Made by a program: the position numbers and the translations under genes
Shown: piece by piece, positions 6,136-13,464 of the stretch
Position numbering within the stretch: the stretch's first letter is position 1
How the letters are laid out: the number at the start of each line of letters is the position of its first letter
Assembly (NCBI GenBank): GCA_944381295.1
Contig: CALWKP010000044.1
Location: 1 to 13,464, forward strand
Direction of reading: 5' to 3'
DNA length: 13,464 nucleotides
From: an uncultured Clostridia bacterium
GTDB taxonomy: Bacteria; Bacillota; Clostridia; Oscillospirales; Acutalibacteraceae
The notes under the pieces: generated by a model
What the model saw: the letters and a program-made list of their open reading frames with translations, nothing else
Database searches by the model: none
Told to the model about the DNA's origin: nothing

Positions 6136-7926
6136 TTATTCTCCGTCTGCCTGGACCTTGCAAATATTCAGTTCAGTCAGCTGTTTGTCGTCCACCTCTG
6201 CAGGAGCGCCGCTCATCAATTCCGCCGAACTCGCCACCTTCGGGAATGCGATGACATCCCGGATGCTTTCACAATCCAGCATCAGCATCACCAGACGGTC
6301 CAAACCGAACGCCATGCCTCCATGCGGCGGCACGCCAAAACGGAACGCATCGATCAGGAAGCCAAACTGTTCCTGCGCTTTTTCCGGCGTGAAGCCCAAC
6401 GCCTGGAACATCCTTTCCTGGAGCTCCGGATCATTGATTCGAATGGAACCTCCGCCCAATTCATTCCCGTTGAGCACCATGTCATAGGCAATGGCACGTA
6501 CACTGCCCGGGTCGCTTTCCAACCGGTCGATATCTTCTTCCTTCGGCATGGTGAATGGATGATGCATCGCCACATACCGGCCTTCTTCCTCGTCGTACTC
6601 GAACAGCGGGAAATCTGTCACCCACAACAGGCACGGCTTGGAACGGTCGATCAAATCAAATCTCGCCGCCAGTTCACACCGCAGCGCACCCAACGAATCA
6701 TAAACAACTTTCTTTTTCGGGCTTGCCACCAGCAGCAGCACGTCGCCCGGTTCGGCCCCCAGTGCGCTGCGCACTGCCGCGACCTCTTCCGCGCTCAGGA
6801 ACTTTTCGTAACTGGAGCTTTCCCCAGTGGACGCCAGACGTGTCCATGCCAAGCCCTTCGCGCCATATGCCTTGATCCATTCTGTCAGCTTATCGATCTC
6901 TTTCCTCGGGAGATGGTCGGCTTTCCCTTTCAGATTGATCCCTCGTACTGAGCCGCCTTCCGACAACGCCTGCGCAAACACGCGGAATTCTGTACCGGAA
7001 AGCACCCCGCTCAGGTCCTTCAGTTCCATCCCAAACCGCAGGTCCGGCTTGTCCGAACCGAAACGATCCATCGCTTCCTGCCATGTCATCCGGCGCAGCG
7101 GCGTTTCGATGTCCATCCCAAGGACCTCTTTGTAGACTCTCTTGACCATGCCTTCCCCGACCGCCATCACGTCGTCCGCGTCCACAAACGACATTTCCAG
7201 GTCGATCTGTGTGAATTCCGGCTGACGGTCCGCACGAAGGTCCTCGTCGCGGAAGCACCGCGCAACCTGTACATATTTATCAAATCCCGACAGCATCAGC
7301 AGCTGCTTGTAAAGCTGCGGGGACTGCGGCAGTGCGAAGAATTTCCCCGCGAATACGCGCGACGGCACCAGATAGTCGCGCGCACCTTCCGGCGTCGATT
7401 TGATGAGGTTCGGTGTCTCGATCTCCAGGAAGCCGTTTTCATCAAAGTAGTCCCGTGCTGCCTTGACGATCTTATGCCGCCCGATGATCCGCTTCTGCAT
7501 GTCCGGACGCCGCAGGTCCAGATACCGGTACTTCAGGCGCAGGTCCTCTTTTACTTTCGAGTTCTCCACAATGTCAAACGGCGGTGTCTCTGCTTTCGCC
7601 AGCACCCTCAGTTCCGCTACTTCAATTTCAATTTCCCCTGTTGGGATTTCCAGGTTCTTCGACGATCTCTCCCGTACTTTTCCGCACGCCGCCAGCACGA
7701 ATTCCGCACGGCACTCAAACGCTTTTGCAAAAATTTCCCGGTCGGTCGCGTCGTCAAACGCCAACTGTACAATCCCGCTGCGGTCGCGCAGATCGATAAA
7801 AATCAGCTGCCCTAAATCCCTTTGGCGCTGTACCCATCCAAATACAGTGACTTCTTTTCCAATATCTCCGGTGCGCAGCTCCCCACAATAATGGGTACGC
7901 TTCAGCCCGGTAATCCTTTCCGCCAT
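6136..7926 (-). CDS. aspS: Aspartate-tRNA ligase
   Basis: AspRS charges tRNA-Asp with aspartate in the cytoplasm. The 596-residue product has the N-terminal OB-fold anticodon domain (VFGWVQRQRDLGQLIFIDLRDRSG, about 28-51), class II motif 2 (FRDEDLRADRQPEFTQID), the bacterial GAD insertion domain in the middle third, and motif 3 (GGMAFGLDRLVMLM, about 536-549). Length matches bacterial AspRS. Leucine in RDLG, rather than the histidine of non-discriminating forms such as Pseudomonas, hints at a discriminating enzyme (inference from one residue). ATG 7926 follows AAGGAGG at good spacing, 62 bases after hisS, so both are one operon under the T-box at 9479-9705. No frameshift or missing motif was noticed. 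Confidence 0.97.
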   Translation of the reverse strand: MAERITGLKRTHYCGELRTGDIGKEVTVFGWVQRQRDLGQLIFIDLRDRSGIVQLAFDDATDREIFAKAFECRAEFVLAACGKVRERSSKNLEIPTGEIEIEVAELRVLAKAETPPFDIVENSKVKEDLRLKYRYLDLRRPDMQKRIIGRHKIVKAARDYFDENGFLEIETPNLIKSTPEGARDYLVPSRVFAGKFFALPQSPQLYKQLLMLSGFDKYVQVARCFRDEDLRADRQPEFTQIDLEMSFVDADDVMAVGEGMVKRVYKEVLGMDIETPLRRMTWQEAMDRFGSDKPDLRFGMELKDLSGVLSGTEFRVFAQALSEGGSVRGINLKGKADHLPRKEIDKLTEWIKAYGAKGLAWTRLASTGESSSYEKFLSAEEVAAVRSALGAEPGDVLLLVASPKKKVVYDSLGALRCELAARFDLIDRSKPCLLWVTDFPLFEYDEEEGRYVAMHHPFTMPKEEDIDRLESDPGSVRAIAYDMVLNGNELGGGSIRINDPELQERMFQALGFTPEKAQEQFGFLIDAFRFGVPPHGGMAFGLDRLVMLMLDCESIRDVIAFPKVASSAELMSGAPAEVDDKQLTELNICKVQADGE

Positions 7927-7988
7927 GTTATTACCTCCTTGATTTCAACAGAGTGTATTATCCTCTCAGTAAACTATTTGTAGAAAAA

Positions 7989-9296
7989 TCAAAAATGAAT
8001 CCCCTCTGTTTTTGCGAGCACTGCCATTGCATCCGCTAAAAAGACTTCCTGATCAAACGGCTTCCCAATCTTTACCGTTTCCTGTTCGCGCGTCGCCATA
8101 TTCTTGAACATAACCTGGCCTGCTTCCAGCTCGTCGCCGCCGACCACTACGGTGAATTCCGCACCGATCTTATCCGCATACTTCATCTGTGCTTTCAAGC
8201 TGCGCCCGCACGAATCATAATCCGCAGGAATTGAACAGGTATGCAGCGCGTTCACCATCTGCACCGCACAAACCTTTGCTGCGTCATCCAGTGCCGCCAC
8301 AAACACCTTACACGCCTGCGGCGCGGGCATCTCGATCCCCTGCGCTTTCAGGATCATCATCAGGCGTTCCAGGCCAAGGGCAAATCCCAGGCCAGCCGTA
8401 GGCTTTCCACCCATCTCTTCTACCAGTCCGTCATAGCGGCCGCCGCCCAACACGGTACTCTGTGCGCCCAGGTCATTCGATACAAATTCAAACACCGTAC
8501 GCGTATAGTAATCCAGGCCGCGCACAATCGAGGGGTTGACTCGATACGCTACCCCCGACGCGTCCAGATACCGTTTGACCCCTTCAAAATGCTCGCGGCA
8601 CTCGTCACAAAGATAATCCAGCATCCTCGGGGCACCTTCCGCGATCTTGGAGCACACCGGACTCTTGCAGTCCAAAATCCTCATGGGATTGCGTTCCAGC
8701 CGCGACTGGCAGGTTTCGCACAACTCGTTTTCCCGTCCCTGGAAATATTCCTTCAACGCTTTCGTGTATTTCGCACGGCATTCCGGGCATCCGATGGAGT
8801 TGAGCTCCAGCGACAGGTTCTTGACCCCAAGGCTGTCAAAAATCGATTTCCCAAGCAGGATTACCTGGGCATCCGCAGAAGGTTCCGCCGCGCCGAACAT
8901 CTCCACGCCAAACTGATGAAATTCTCTTAGCCGTCCGGCCTGCGGCTTTTCATAACGGTAGCACGAGGTAAAATAATAGAACTTCTGCGGCAGTCCTTCG
9001 TTATAGGCCGCATGTTCCAGCATTGCCCGCACCACACCTGCAGTGCCTTCCGGACGCAATGTGATCGAGCGGCCACCTTTATCCAGAAACGTATACATTT
9101 CCTTTTGGACAACATCCGTCGTCTCCCCGACCGACCGCTGGAACAGCTCTGTGTGCTCAAATACCGGCGTACGAATCTCTCCAAATCCACGCAGGGCCGC
9201 TTCCCGGCGCATTACCCGTTCTGCCTCCTGCCATTCCGCAGTCTGACGCGGCAGCAGGTCCTGGGTCCCTTTCGGGGCCTGTGTCAGCAATGACAT
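7989..9296 (-). CDS. hisS: Histidine-tRNA ligase
   Basis: HisRS charges tRNA-His. The 435-residue product has class II motif 2 (FTSCYRYEKPQAGRLREFHQ, 109-128), the HisRS-specific RGLDYYTRTVFEF (259-271), motif 3 (AGLGFALGLERLMMIL, 301-316) and a C-terminal anticodon-binding domain. The insertion between motif 2 and the RGLDYYTR motif carries four cysteine pairs: C170/C173, C193/C196, C210/C215 and C230/C233. This Cys-rich insertion is seen in some Firmicute HisRS and could bind metal (inference). ATG 9296 is preceded by AAGGAG. Between this start and the T-box terminator lie about 180 AT-rich bases in which nothing else was recognised. First gene of the hisS-aspS operon. Confidence 0.97.
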   Translation of the reverse strand: MSLLTQAPKGTQDLLPRQTAEWQEAERVMRREAALRGFGEIRTPVFEHTELFQRSVGETTDVVQKEMYTFLDKGGRSITLRPEGTAGVVRAMLEHAAYNEGLPQKFYYFTSCYRYEKPQAGRLREFHQFGVEMFGAAEPSADAQVILLGKSIFDSLGVKNLSLELNSIGCPECRAKYTKALKEYFQGRENELCETCQSRLERNPMRILDCKSPVCSKIAEGAPRMLDYLCDECREHFEGVKRYLDASGVAYRVNPSIVRGLDYYTRTVFEFVSNDLGAQSTVLGGGRYDGLVEEMGGKPTAGLGFALGLERLMMILKAQGIEMPAPQACKVFVAALDDAAKVCAVQMVNALHTCSIPADYDSCGRSLKAQMKYADKIGAEFTVVVGGDELEAGQVMFKNMATREQETVKIGKPFDQEVFLADAMAVLAKTEGIHF

Positions 9297-9478
9297 AGTA
9301 TCATTCTCCTTCTTTTTCGGATTTCTTCTCTATTTTATTAATAAGAAAAAAATTTCCTGCTTGTTTTACAGTTTCCTTTTCTTACCATACCTTAGGATTC
9401 CATTTTTTCATCTTTCCAGTCTTTTCTTTGTCCGGACGCTTTGGGAACCTTTCTCCCCGGTGTTTCCCTGCAAAACAG

Positions 9479-9511
9479 AAAAAATCCCCCGTCCCGCAAA
9501 GGGACGAGGGG
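9479..9511 (-). terminator. T-box-controlled intrinsic terminator
   Basis: CCCCTCGTCCC pairs with GGGACGGGGG around a short TTTGC loop and is followed by six T on the minus strand. Its 5' side competes with the antiterminator formed by the adjacent T-box sequence. Confidence 0.9.
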
Positions 9512-9705
9512 TAATCCTCGCGGTGCCACCCTTTTTCAAGGACGCCCAGTGCGTCCTCCTTCGTTCCCCTTAACGCGGGTCACGGGCTGTTTTGGCACAG
9601 CCTGGCTCGCGGGTGTCTTCACCGACCCTTTTTGCAGGCGCGCTTTCAGTCGCGGCTCGCCCTCCCTGTGGCAAAGGTTTCCGGCTACTCTTCCCGTTCA
9701 TCGCC
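9479..9705 (-). promoter_or_regulatory. T-box riboswitch leader of hisS-aspS, specifier GACAC
   Basis: On the minus strand the leader contains the T-box sequence AAGGGTGGCACCGCG (9533-9519), which senses the free 3' end of uncharged tRNA, and a terminator just after it. Stem I is recognisable: GGGAAGAGTA near 9694-9685 faces GTGAAGACACCC at 9622-9611, with GGG/CCC pairing at the base and the AGUA/GAA S-turn. The specifier loop therefore shows GAC (9617-9615, Asp) overlapping CAC (9615-9613, His). Further up, CCTTTGC pairs with GCAAAAAGG, and an AGGGAGG bulge precedes the apical loop. Uncharged tRNA-Asp or tRNA-His should stabilise the antiterminator and raise expression of both synthetases. 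No convincing promoter was seen between the leader and mgsA. Confidence 0.93.
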
Positions 9706-9765
9706 GTTCCAGCTTTTCCGCTGGAATCTCTCTCATGATTCCTGTATCTTGCTAAAATTACCGCT

Positions 9766-10164
9766 TTATCCTTTCAGGATATTCCTCCATTCCAGGTCTC
9801 CGCGCTCTAAGCCGTGGATCAATACCTCTGCGGTAGCGATATTGGTCGAAACCGGAATATTATGCATATCGCACAGACGTAAAAGATTCATATCATTCGG
9901 TTCGTGCGGCTTCGGGTTCAGCGGGTCACGGAAAAATAACAACAAGTCGATCTCATTGCACGCAATCCGTGCTGCGATCTGCTGATCCCCACCCTGAGAC
10001 CCCGCTAAGAACCTCTGGATATGCAGTCCTGTGGCTTCCGAAACCATCTTGCCGGTGGTTCCCGTTGCGCACAGATTGTGGCGGCTCAATACCCCACAAT
10101 AGGCAATGCAAAATTGGACCATCAACTCTTTTTTTGCGTCATGGGCGATAAGTGCGATATTCAT
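9766..10164 (-). CDS. mgsA: Methylglyoxal synthase
   Basis: MgsA converts dihydroxyacetone phosphate to methylglyoxal and phosphate, a bypass of lower glycolysis that relieves sugar-phosphate build-up. The 132-residue product has all family blocks: LIAHDAKK (5-12), ATGTTG phosphate-binding (33-38), GSQGGDQQI (55-63, catalytic Asp60), FRDPL (78-82) and IPVSTNIATAEVLI near the C-terminus. H8, D60, D80 and H87 correspond to E. coli H19, D71, D91 and H98. Length matches the shorter Firmicute enzymes. The start is preceded by a GGGGGAAG ribosome site, and only 30 bases separate it from minD, so the two are probably co-transcribed. In Clostridia mgsA commonly sits near min and rodA genes. Confidence 0.97.
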   Translation of the reverse strand: MNIALIAHDAKKELMVQFCIAYCGVLSRHNLCATGTTGKMVSEATGLHIQRFLAGSQGGDQQIAARIACNEIDLLLFFRDPLNPKPHEPNDMNLLRLCDMHNIPVSTNIATAEVLIHGLERGDLEWRNILKG

Positions 10165-10194
10165 AGTAATTCTTCCCCCTATACAGTTGACAGC

Positions 10195-10941
10195 TTACAG
10201 CTTTTTTAAAGACGCCAGTGGAACATGTTCTCCTTCCAGACGCGCCGCTAAACGGCTCAATGCTTTGGCCCCGCTGCTTTTTTGCGGAAACGGGACTGCC
10301 TGCGCAGCCGCGGCAGCAACCTGGGCATCCTCCGGGATAATGGCAATCAGCCGAATCCCTGCAGAATCGATCACACTGTCGAGATCATGGTAGCAATCCA
10401 TCTTAAAAAAACCAGAATAGCTGAATCGGTTGATAATCAAACGCTGCGAATTTACCCCTGCACGGAGCAAACTTTGCCGTACTTTATCGCAGTCCCGTAC
10501 ACATACAGGGTCTGCGGTAGCTACTACCAAAGCACGATCCGCAGCCGCCGCAGCAGATGCAAATCCACGGCCAATTCCGGCAGGACAATCCAGCAGCACA
10601 TGGTCGTAATACCGCGCCAAAATCGGCATCAACTGCTTCATGAGCGCCGGCCGGATAGAATTTTCTTCTTTCGTTGGGGCTGGCAGCAGGAACATTCCTG
10701 GAATCGTCCGGCTTGGGTAGATCGCGCGGATCGGTTCACAATTCCCGGCAACGATATCAGAGATATCGAATACCACTTCCTCCCCCAAACCTAACATTTG
10801 GTCAAGGCAACGGAGTCCCGCATCGCAATCCACCAGCAGTACCCGTCTGCCACGCTGTGCAAGCGCAGCACCCAGTCCTACGCAAGTGGTCGATTTCCCA
10901 ACTCCACCTTTTCCCGATGTAATTACAGTAATAGCTCCCAT
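10195..10941 (-). CDS. minD: MinD-type division-site ATPase
   Basis: A 248-residue ParA/MinD ATPase with the deviant Walker A GKGGVGKST (10-18; K11 and K16), the MinD block LLVDCDAGLRCLDQMLGL (35-52, D40) and Walker B LLDCPAGIGRGF (116-127, D118). MinD dimers bind membrane and recruit MinC to keep Z-rings from the poles. The ending ARLEGEHVPLASLKKL is short: the amphipathic membrane-targeting helix usual in MinD is not evident. Neither minC nor minE lies next to it. It could therefore be MinD working with distant partners or a related MinD/ParA-like ATPase with another task. ATG 10941 follows GAGGG and its own promoter; mgsA follows after 30 bases. Confidence 0.85.
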   Translation of the reverse strand: MGAITVITSGKGGVGKSTTCVGLGAALAQRGRRVLLVDCDAGLRCLDQMLGLGEEVVFDISDIVAGNCEPIRAIYPSRTIPGMFLLPAPTKEENSIRPALMKQLMPILARYYDHVLLDCPAGIGRGFASAAAAADRALVVATADPVCVRDCDKVRQSLLRAGVNSQRLIINRFSYSGFFKMDCYHDLDSVIDSAGIRLIAIIPEDAQVAAAAAQAVPFPQKSSGAKALSRLAARLEGEHVPLASLKKL

Positions 10942-10961
10942 GTTCTAATCCCTCAATTACC

Positions 10962-10990
10962 ATACTACCACAAGAATATCCATCCGTCAA
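10962..10990 (-). promoter_or_regulatory. Promoter of minD-mgsA
   Basis: On the minus strand TTGACG (10990-10985) and TAGTAT (10967-10962) are 17 bases apart, 20 bases before the minD start. The leader is therefore very short. Confidence 0.6.
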
Positions 10991-11141
10991 AGCGTTTTTT
11001 CCGTTTCTATGGACAATCACGGAAAGACCTCTGTTTTCTACAAAACAAAAGGCGAATCCTTGTACTTTTAGCTATTTGAAAATAATTTTTTTGCCAAAAA
11101 TTGGTTATATTGTCTATTTTCTCGTGAATTTGGCTGCTTCA

Positions 11142-11744
11142 TTACAGTTTGATTTTTTCTCCAGATAGTTTTGTACGCAGAAATGTTTCAAATGTCTCTG
11201 CATTCCCTTCCAGGAAATGATTTTTTTCCAGCAAAATGTACATTTGGGGCTTGATTTTTAACAGATACAAGTTTTTGGATCGGAACACCTTTACGATCTG
11301 CGCATAAGTGACGGTAGCCTTAGCCCCAGAGTTCTTATTATAGCTGACAACCTGCTCCTCATAAAAGCTGGTTTCCACCTGTGACGGAGAATGGTACAGC
11401 GTAATCGCCTGTTTTTCTGTTCTAGCTGCCTGCAAGCGCGGTACCCCAAACTGGAGGAACAACATCACAGCAAGGAGCAAAATGAGCTGAATTCCTGAAG
11501 CATAGGTATCTGGCCCGGCAAGGAAAAAAACAATGATCGTCAGTACAAAAAGCACTTCGAACACGATCATCAGGACAGAAAACCACGTTGGACGGATTTT
11601 CCTAATCATTTCCAGTAACGTCGCTTTGGTATAAATACACTCATTGACATACAATGGTTTCTGCTCGGGGGCTTCGGTATCTGAGTCGAATGGTGGTGTG
11701 ACAGCAGGGACTTTCTGCAACAAATCTTTATCGTTGTGGTTCAT
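11142..11744 (-). CDS. YcxB-like two-helix membrane protein
   Basis: The 200-residue product starts with a polar, acidic N-terminal tail of about 50 residues. Two membrane helices follow (about 54-77, WFSVLMIVFEVLFVLTIIVF, and 84-102). The C-terminal cytoplasmic domain of about 95 residues reads FYEEQVVSYNKNSGAKATVTYAQI, KVFRSKNLYLLKIKPQMYIL and LEKNHF. That order matches the YcxB-like family found across Firmicutes, whose role is unknown. ATG 11744 follows AAAGGAGG by eight bases. It stands alone: minD starts about 200 bases downstream and has its own promoter. A possible extended -10 (TGCTAAAAT, 11808-11800) lies upstream without a clear -35. The family call is from memory of the C-terminal pattern. 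Confidence 0.75.
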   Translation of the reverse strand: MNHNDKDLLQKVPAVTPPFDSDTEAPEQKPLYVNECIYTKATLLEMIRKIRPTWFSVLMIVFEVLFVLTIIVFFLAGPDTYASGIQLILLLAVMLFLQFGVPRLQAARTEKQAITLYHSPSQVETSFYEEQVVSYNKNSGAKATVTYAQIVKVFRSKNLYLLKIKPQMYILLEKNHFLEGNAETFETFLRTKLSGEKIKL

Positions 11745-12368
11745 GGAATCAGCCTCCTTTGTTCCCGGCAGGGTTTCCGCCTAAAATTTTTATTCGCCTA
11801 TTTTAGCACATAATAGTCCTTTTTTCTACTATTTTTCTACTATTTTATATTGATTTGATAGGATAAAATCACATTATATGCCTTTGTAAGTATTTATAAA
11901 AATTCTTGAAAATGCCTTAAAGCAAAGATTTTCGCATATATCTATTTATCGCTTTATATCTCCGTACAAATTAGATTTGTAGAGTTTGGCACTATTTCAG
12001 CACCACGAATAAGACCATATATAGAGGTAGAGGGTATAGGGCGGTGTTATCACACCCACAAAAGACGATTTTGGACTACATTGTTTTACACCATTATGTT
12101 ACGAATTTAAGGTTCAGTAAGCGTTGCAAACAAAGGTATTACAGACACTAAAACTGATAGAGCACGGTGTTTGTACCTTTTCCCTAAAACTGCCTTTTAG
12201 CTGCATAAGATTTAGGATAAATGTTATTATTATAATTATCCATTCTAAGTTTCGTAGCAAGCATAGGAACGGAGTACCCTTTTCTTAAAAAACACCCGTT
12301 TCTGTCTGCGACAATAAGAGAGAACTTTGCTTGTTAGGAATATCCTAAACCCTGATGCAAATTGAAAT
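11745..12368. other. AT-rich 624-base intergenic stretch
   Basis: No frame with start, ribosome site and protein-like content was found on either strand. It includes two direct copies of TTTTTCTACTA at 11821-11842 and a weak palindrome TTAGGAATATCCTAA at 12334-12348. Around 12050-12130 short frames (for example HPQKTILDYIVLHHYVTNLR) stay open for some 30 codons but have no start. They may be debris of an old gene; I do not recognise them. Base composition is clearly more AT-rich than the DNA to the left. Confidence 0.6.
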
Positions 12369-12971
12369 TTATCTATTTGTAAATTCTCTATCAAAAGCTC
12401 GCACTATCTCGAGATTCAGCTCATCATGATAAATATCCGATTCAAAATATTTTCCTCCACGAATATCTTTTAAATATCCTTCCTTCAATTCCATAGCCAT
12501 AAATGCAGGATAATTAAAACCCTCTGAATCTGATATTTCATAAAATACTGCTTCTTTAAAACCAAACTGCGGATAGTACTCTGGTCTACCAAAAAATAAA
12601 ATTGCGCCATAATGACTCCTTTTAGCTTGTTCTATCATTGCCTGAACAAGTGCTTTCCCAACGCCTTGACGCTGATATTCGGGTAACACACTTAAAGGAC
12701 CAAAGTTTAGGACAGGAAGCTCCTGATTCTCCTTTTTAACAACAGCATTACTGCCAATAATGTGTCCGATAATCGTTCCATTTTCTAGTTCAGCAACGAA
12801 ACTTAACGCCATAATACCATCACGCTGCCTCAACTCATGAACCATCCAATGCTCATAAGGACAGCCGATCCGACCTCGCTTGATTCTGTCGGGATAATCG
12901 AATGCAGCTCTCGTTATTTCCTCTACTCTTCGATAATCTTTTTCTTCTTCAAGTCTGATATTTATCTTCAT
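12369..12971 (-). CDS. GNAT-family N-acetyltransferase
   Basis: The 200-residue product has the GNAT order: IRLEEEKDYRRVEEITRAAF at the N-terminus, a beta-strand pair with SFVAELENGTIIGHI, then motif A (LSVLPEYQRQGVGKALVQAM) with the acetyl-CoA pyrophosphate loop QRQGVG at about 100-105. HYGAILFFGRPEYYPQFGFK after it resembles the YhbS-like subgroup of predicted acetyltransferases. The acceptor substrate is unknown. The ATG at 12971 is chosen over the upstream ATG at 13010 because GGAGG lies five bases before it and the predicted promoter overlaps the longer form. Codon use is rich in A and T compared with hisS, aspS or the GH116 gene, which fits acquisition by transfer (inference). No operon partner is visible. 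Confidence 0.88.
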   Translation of the reverse strand: MKINIRLEEEKDYRRVEEITRAAFDYPDRIKRGRIGCPYEHWMVHELRQRDGIMALSFVAELENGTIIGHIIGSNAVVKKENQELPVLNFGPLSVLPEYQRQGVGKALVQAMIEQAKRSHYGAILFFGRPEYYPQFGFKEAVFYEISDSEGFNYPAFMAMELKEGYLKDIRGGKYFESDIYHDELNLEIVRAFDREFTNR

Positions 12972-13009
12972 ACAATCCTCCGAATTCCAGTTTGTCGATT
13001 TATATACCA

Positions 13010-13038
13010 TATATCGCGCCCATATATAAATTTTTCAA
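13010..13038 (-). promoter_or_regulatory. Promoter of the acetyltransferase gene
   Basis: On the minus strand TTGAAA (13038-13033) and GATATA (13015-13010) are 17 bases apart, giving a start near 13003 and a leader of about 30 bases with the GGAGG site. Confidence 0.5.
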
Positions 13039-13342
13039 TCATAATGTTGCCTTGTACAAAGCAGCAAATTCAGCTACTTTTATCAACGGTCAAAACGAAC
13101 GGGCTTCGCCTTCCACCCGCAACTGTGTCTGCCTTCTGCTTGGTTGGTATGATATTTTTTATAGCTGTCCTTATCGTTTTATATTGCTATGTGAAATTCG
13201 AGCACCATTTAGGTACCAAAGTGTCAAAAATTACTGTTGTTTTAAGTTACTTGATCTGGAAAAAATCAGTAGTCGCAAGGAACTTCACTGTTTACGATTT
13301 TTCGAGATAGCAAAATACAATACTATTTTTTATGAACAGTGG
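13039..13342. other. Intergenic stretch, no gene recognised
   Basis: An open plus-strand frame with a hydrophobic stretch runs through here to a stop near 13310, but it starts inside the acetyltransferase gene on the opposite strand and has no ribosome site. Nothing on the minus strand looks coding. The DNA is AT-rich apart from a short GC-richer patch near 13095-13140. Confidence 0.5.
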
Positions 13343-13460
13343 AAGGGGGCCGGCAACTTCCGTGCCGGAACTCCGGCACGGAAATGCGGAAGGTCCCGCC
13401 TTTCCGGCGGCGACCTTCCCGCACCAAGCGCCTGCAAGGCGCTTGGCTGCCGGCCCCCTT
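13343..13460. repeat. Cloverleaf-shaped palindromic element
   Basis: A closed structure of 118 bases. The outer stem AAGGGGGCCGGCA (13343-13355) pairs perfectly with 13448-13460. Inside are three arms. Arm 1 is 13358-13368 with 13373-13383 (TTCCGTGCCGG, 11 perfect pairs, four-base loop). Arm 2 is 13385-13400 with 13406-13423 (16 pairs with two single-C bulges at 13411 and 13418, five-base loop). Arm 3 is 13424-13432 with 13438-13446 (CCAAGCGCC, nine perfect pairs, loop TGCAA). Only four bases are unpaired at the junction. It is very GC-rich within AT-rich surroundings and has no T tract after it. It is much longer than a tRNA and lacks tRNA signature bases. It may be a mobile palindromic repeat, a structured RNA or a protein-binding site. 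Confidence 0.85.
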
Positions 13461-13464
13461 AGTC

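Noticed and set aside
5689..6951. A 420-codon plus-strand open frame across the terminator, repeat copy 2 and the aspS 3' half
   Set aside because: It is antisense to aspS, runs through two hairpin elements, has no ribosome site and no recognisable domain. Its length is explained by the reverse strand of a GC-rich gene.
8241..8930. A 229-codon plus-strand frame opposite hisS
   Set aside because: It is antisense to a clearly real and intact hisS and has no recognisable content.
12334..12348. Palindrome TTAGGAATATCCTAA as terminator of the acetyltransferase gene
   Set aside because: Only six A/T-rich pairs and no T run on the minus strand after it, so it is too weak to call.
12837..13310. A 157-codon plus-strand frame with a hydrophobic segment near the right end
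   Set aside because: It begins antisense inside the acetyltransferase gene and has no ribosome site. The hydrophobic stretch is what AT-rich DNA commonly encodes.
13343..13460. tRNA gene or Rho-independent terminator as an explanation of the cloverleaf
   Set aside because: It is 118 bases long with no T-loop GTTCRA sequence, no 7-base acceptor stem and no anticodon arm in place. No T tract follows the stem on either strand.

Overview
The window looks like chromosomal DNA of a low-to-moderate GC Gram-positive anaerobe of the Clostridia, probably Oscillospirales/Ruminococcaceae-like (inference). Supporting signs are AGGAGG-type ribosome sites, a T-box leader in front of hisS-aspS, a minD-mgsA pair, a carbohydrate ABC transporter beside cytoplasmic glycosidases, and small structured intergenic repeats. 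No rRNA, tRNA, CRISPR array, transposase, integrase or phage gene was seen.

Left part (1-5724): a carbohydrate locus in decay. Position 1-86 is the tail of an AraC-type regulator gene whose frame is broken. A minus-strand operon then holds a solute-binding-protein fragment, a permease lacking its N-terminal half, an intact second permease and an intact DUF2961/GH172 protein. Divergent from it is an intact GH116 glycosidase. Two consensus promoters face away from each other across an inverted repeat that looks like a shared regulator site. Both glycosidases lack signal peptides, so the original system probably imported a glycoside and cleaved it inside the cell. The importer now looks broken.

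Middle (5725-9766): a start-less reading frame stops at the second copy of a structured repeat. The minus-strand operon T-box - hisS - aspS follows. The T-box specifier loop reads GACAC, which contains overlapping Asp (GAC) and His (CAC) codons, matching the two synthetases it precedes.

Right part (9766-13464): minD-mgsA with its own promoter, a YcxB-like membrane protein, then an AT-rich stretch carrying a GNAT acetyltransferase. The window ends with a 118-base GC-rich palindromic cloverleaf: a closed 13-bp stem with three hairpin arms and almost no unpaired bases at the junction.

The least explained signals are the cloverleaf (13343-13460) and the two-copy structured repeat (132-260 and 6009-6135), whose copies differ by paired changes that keep the stems intact.
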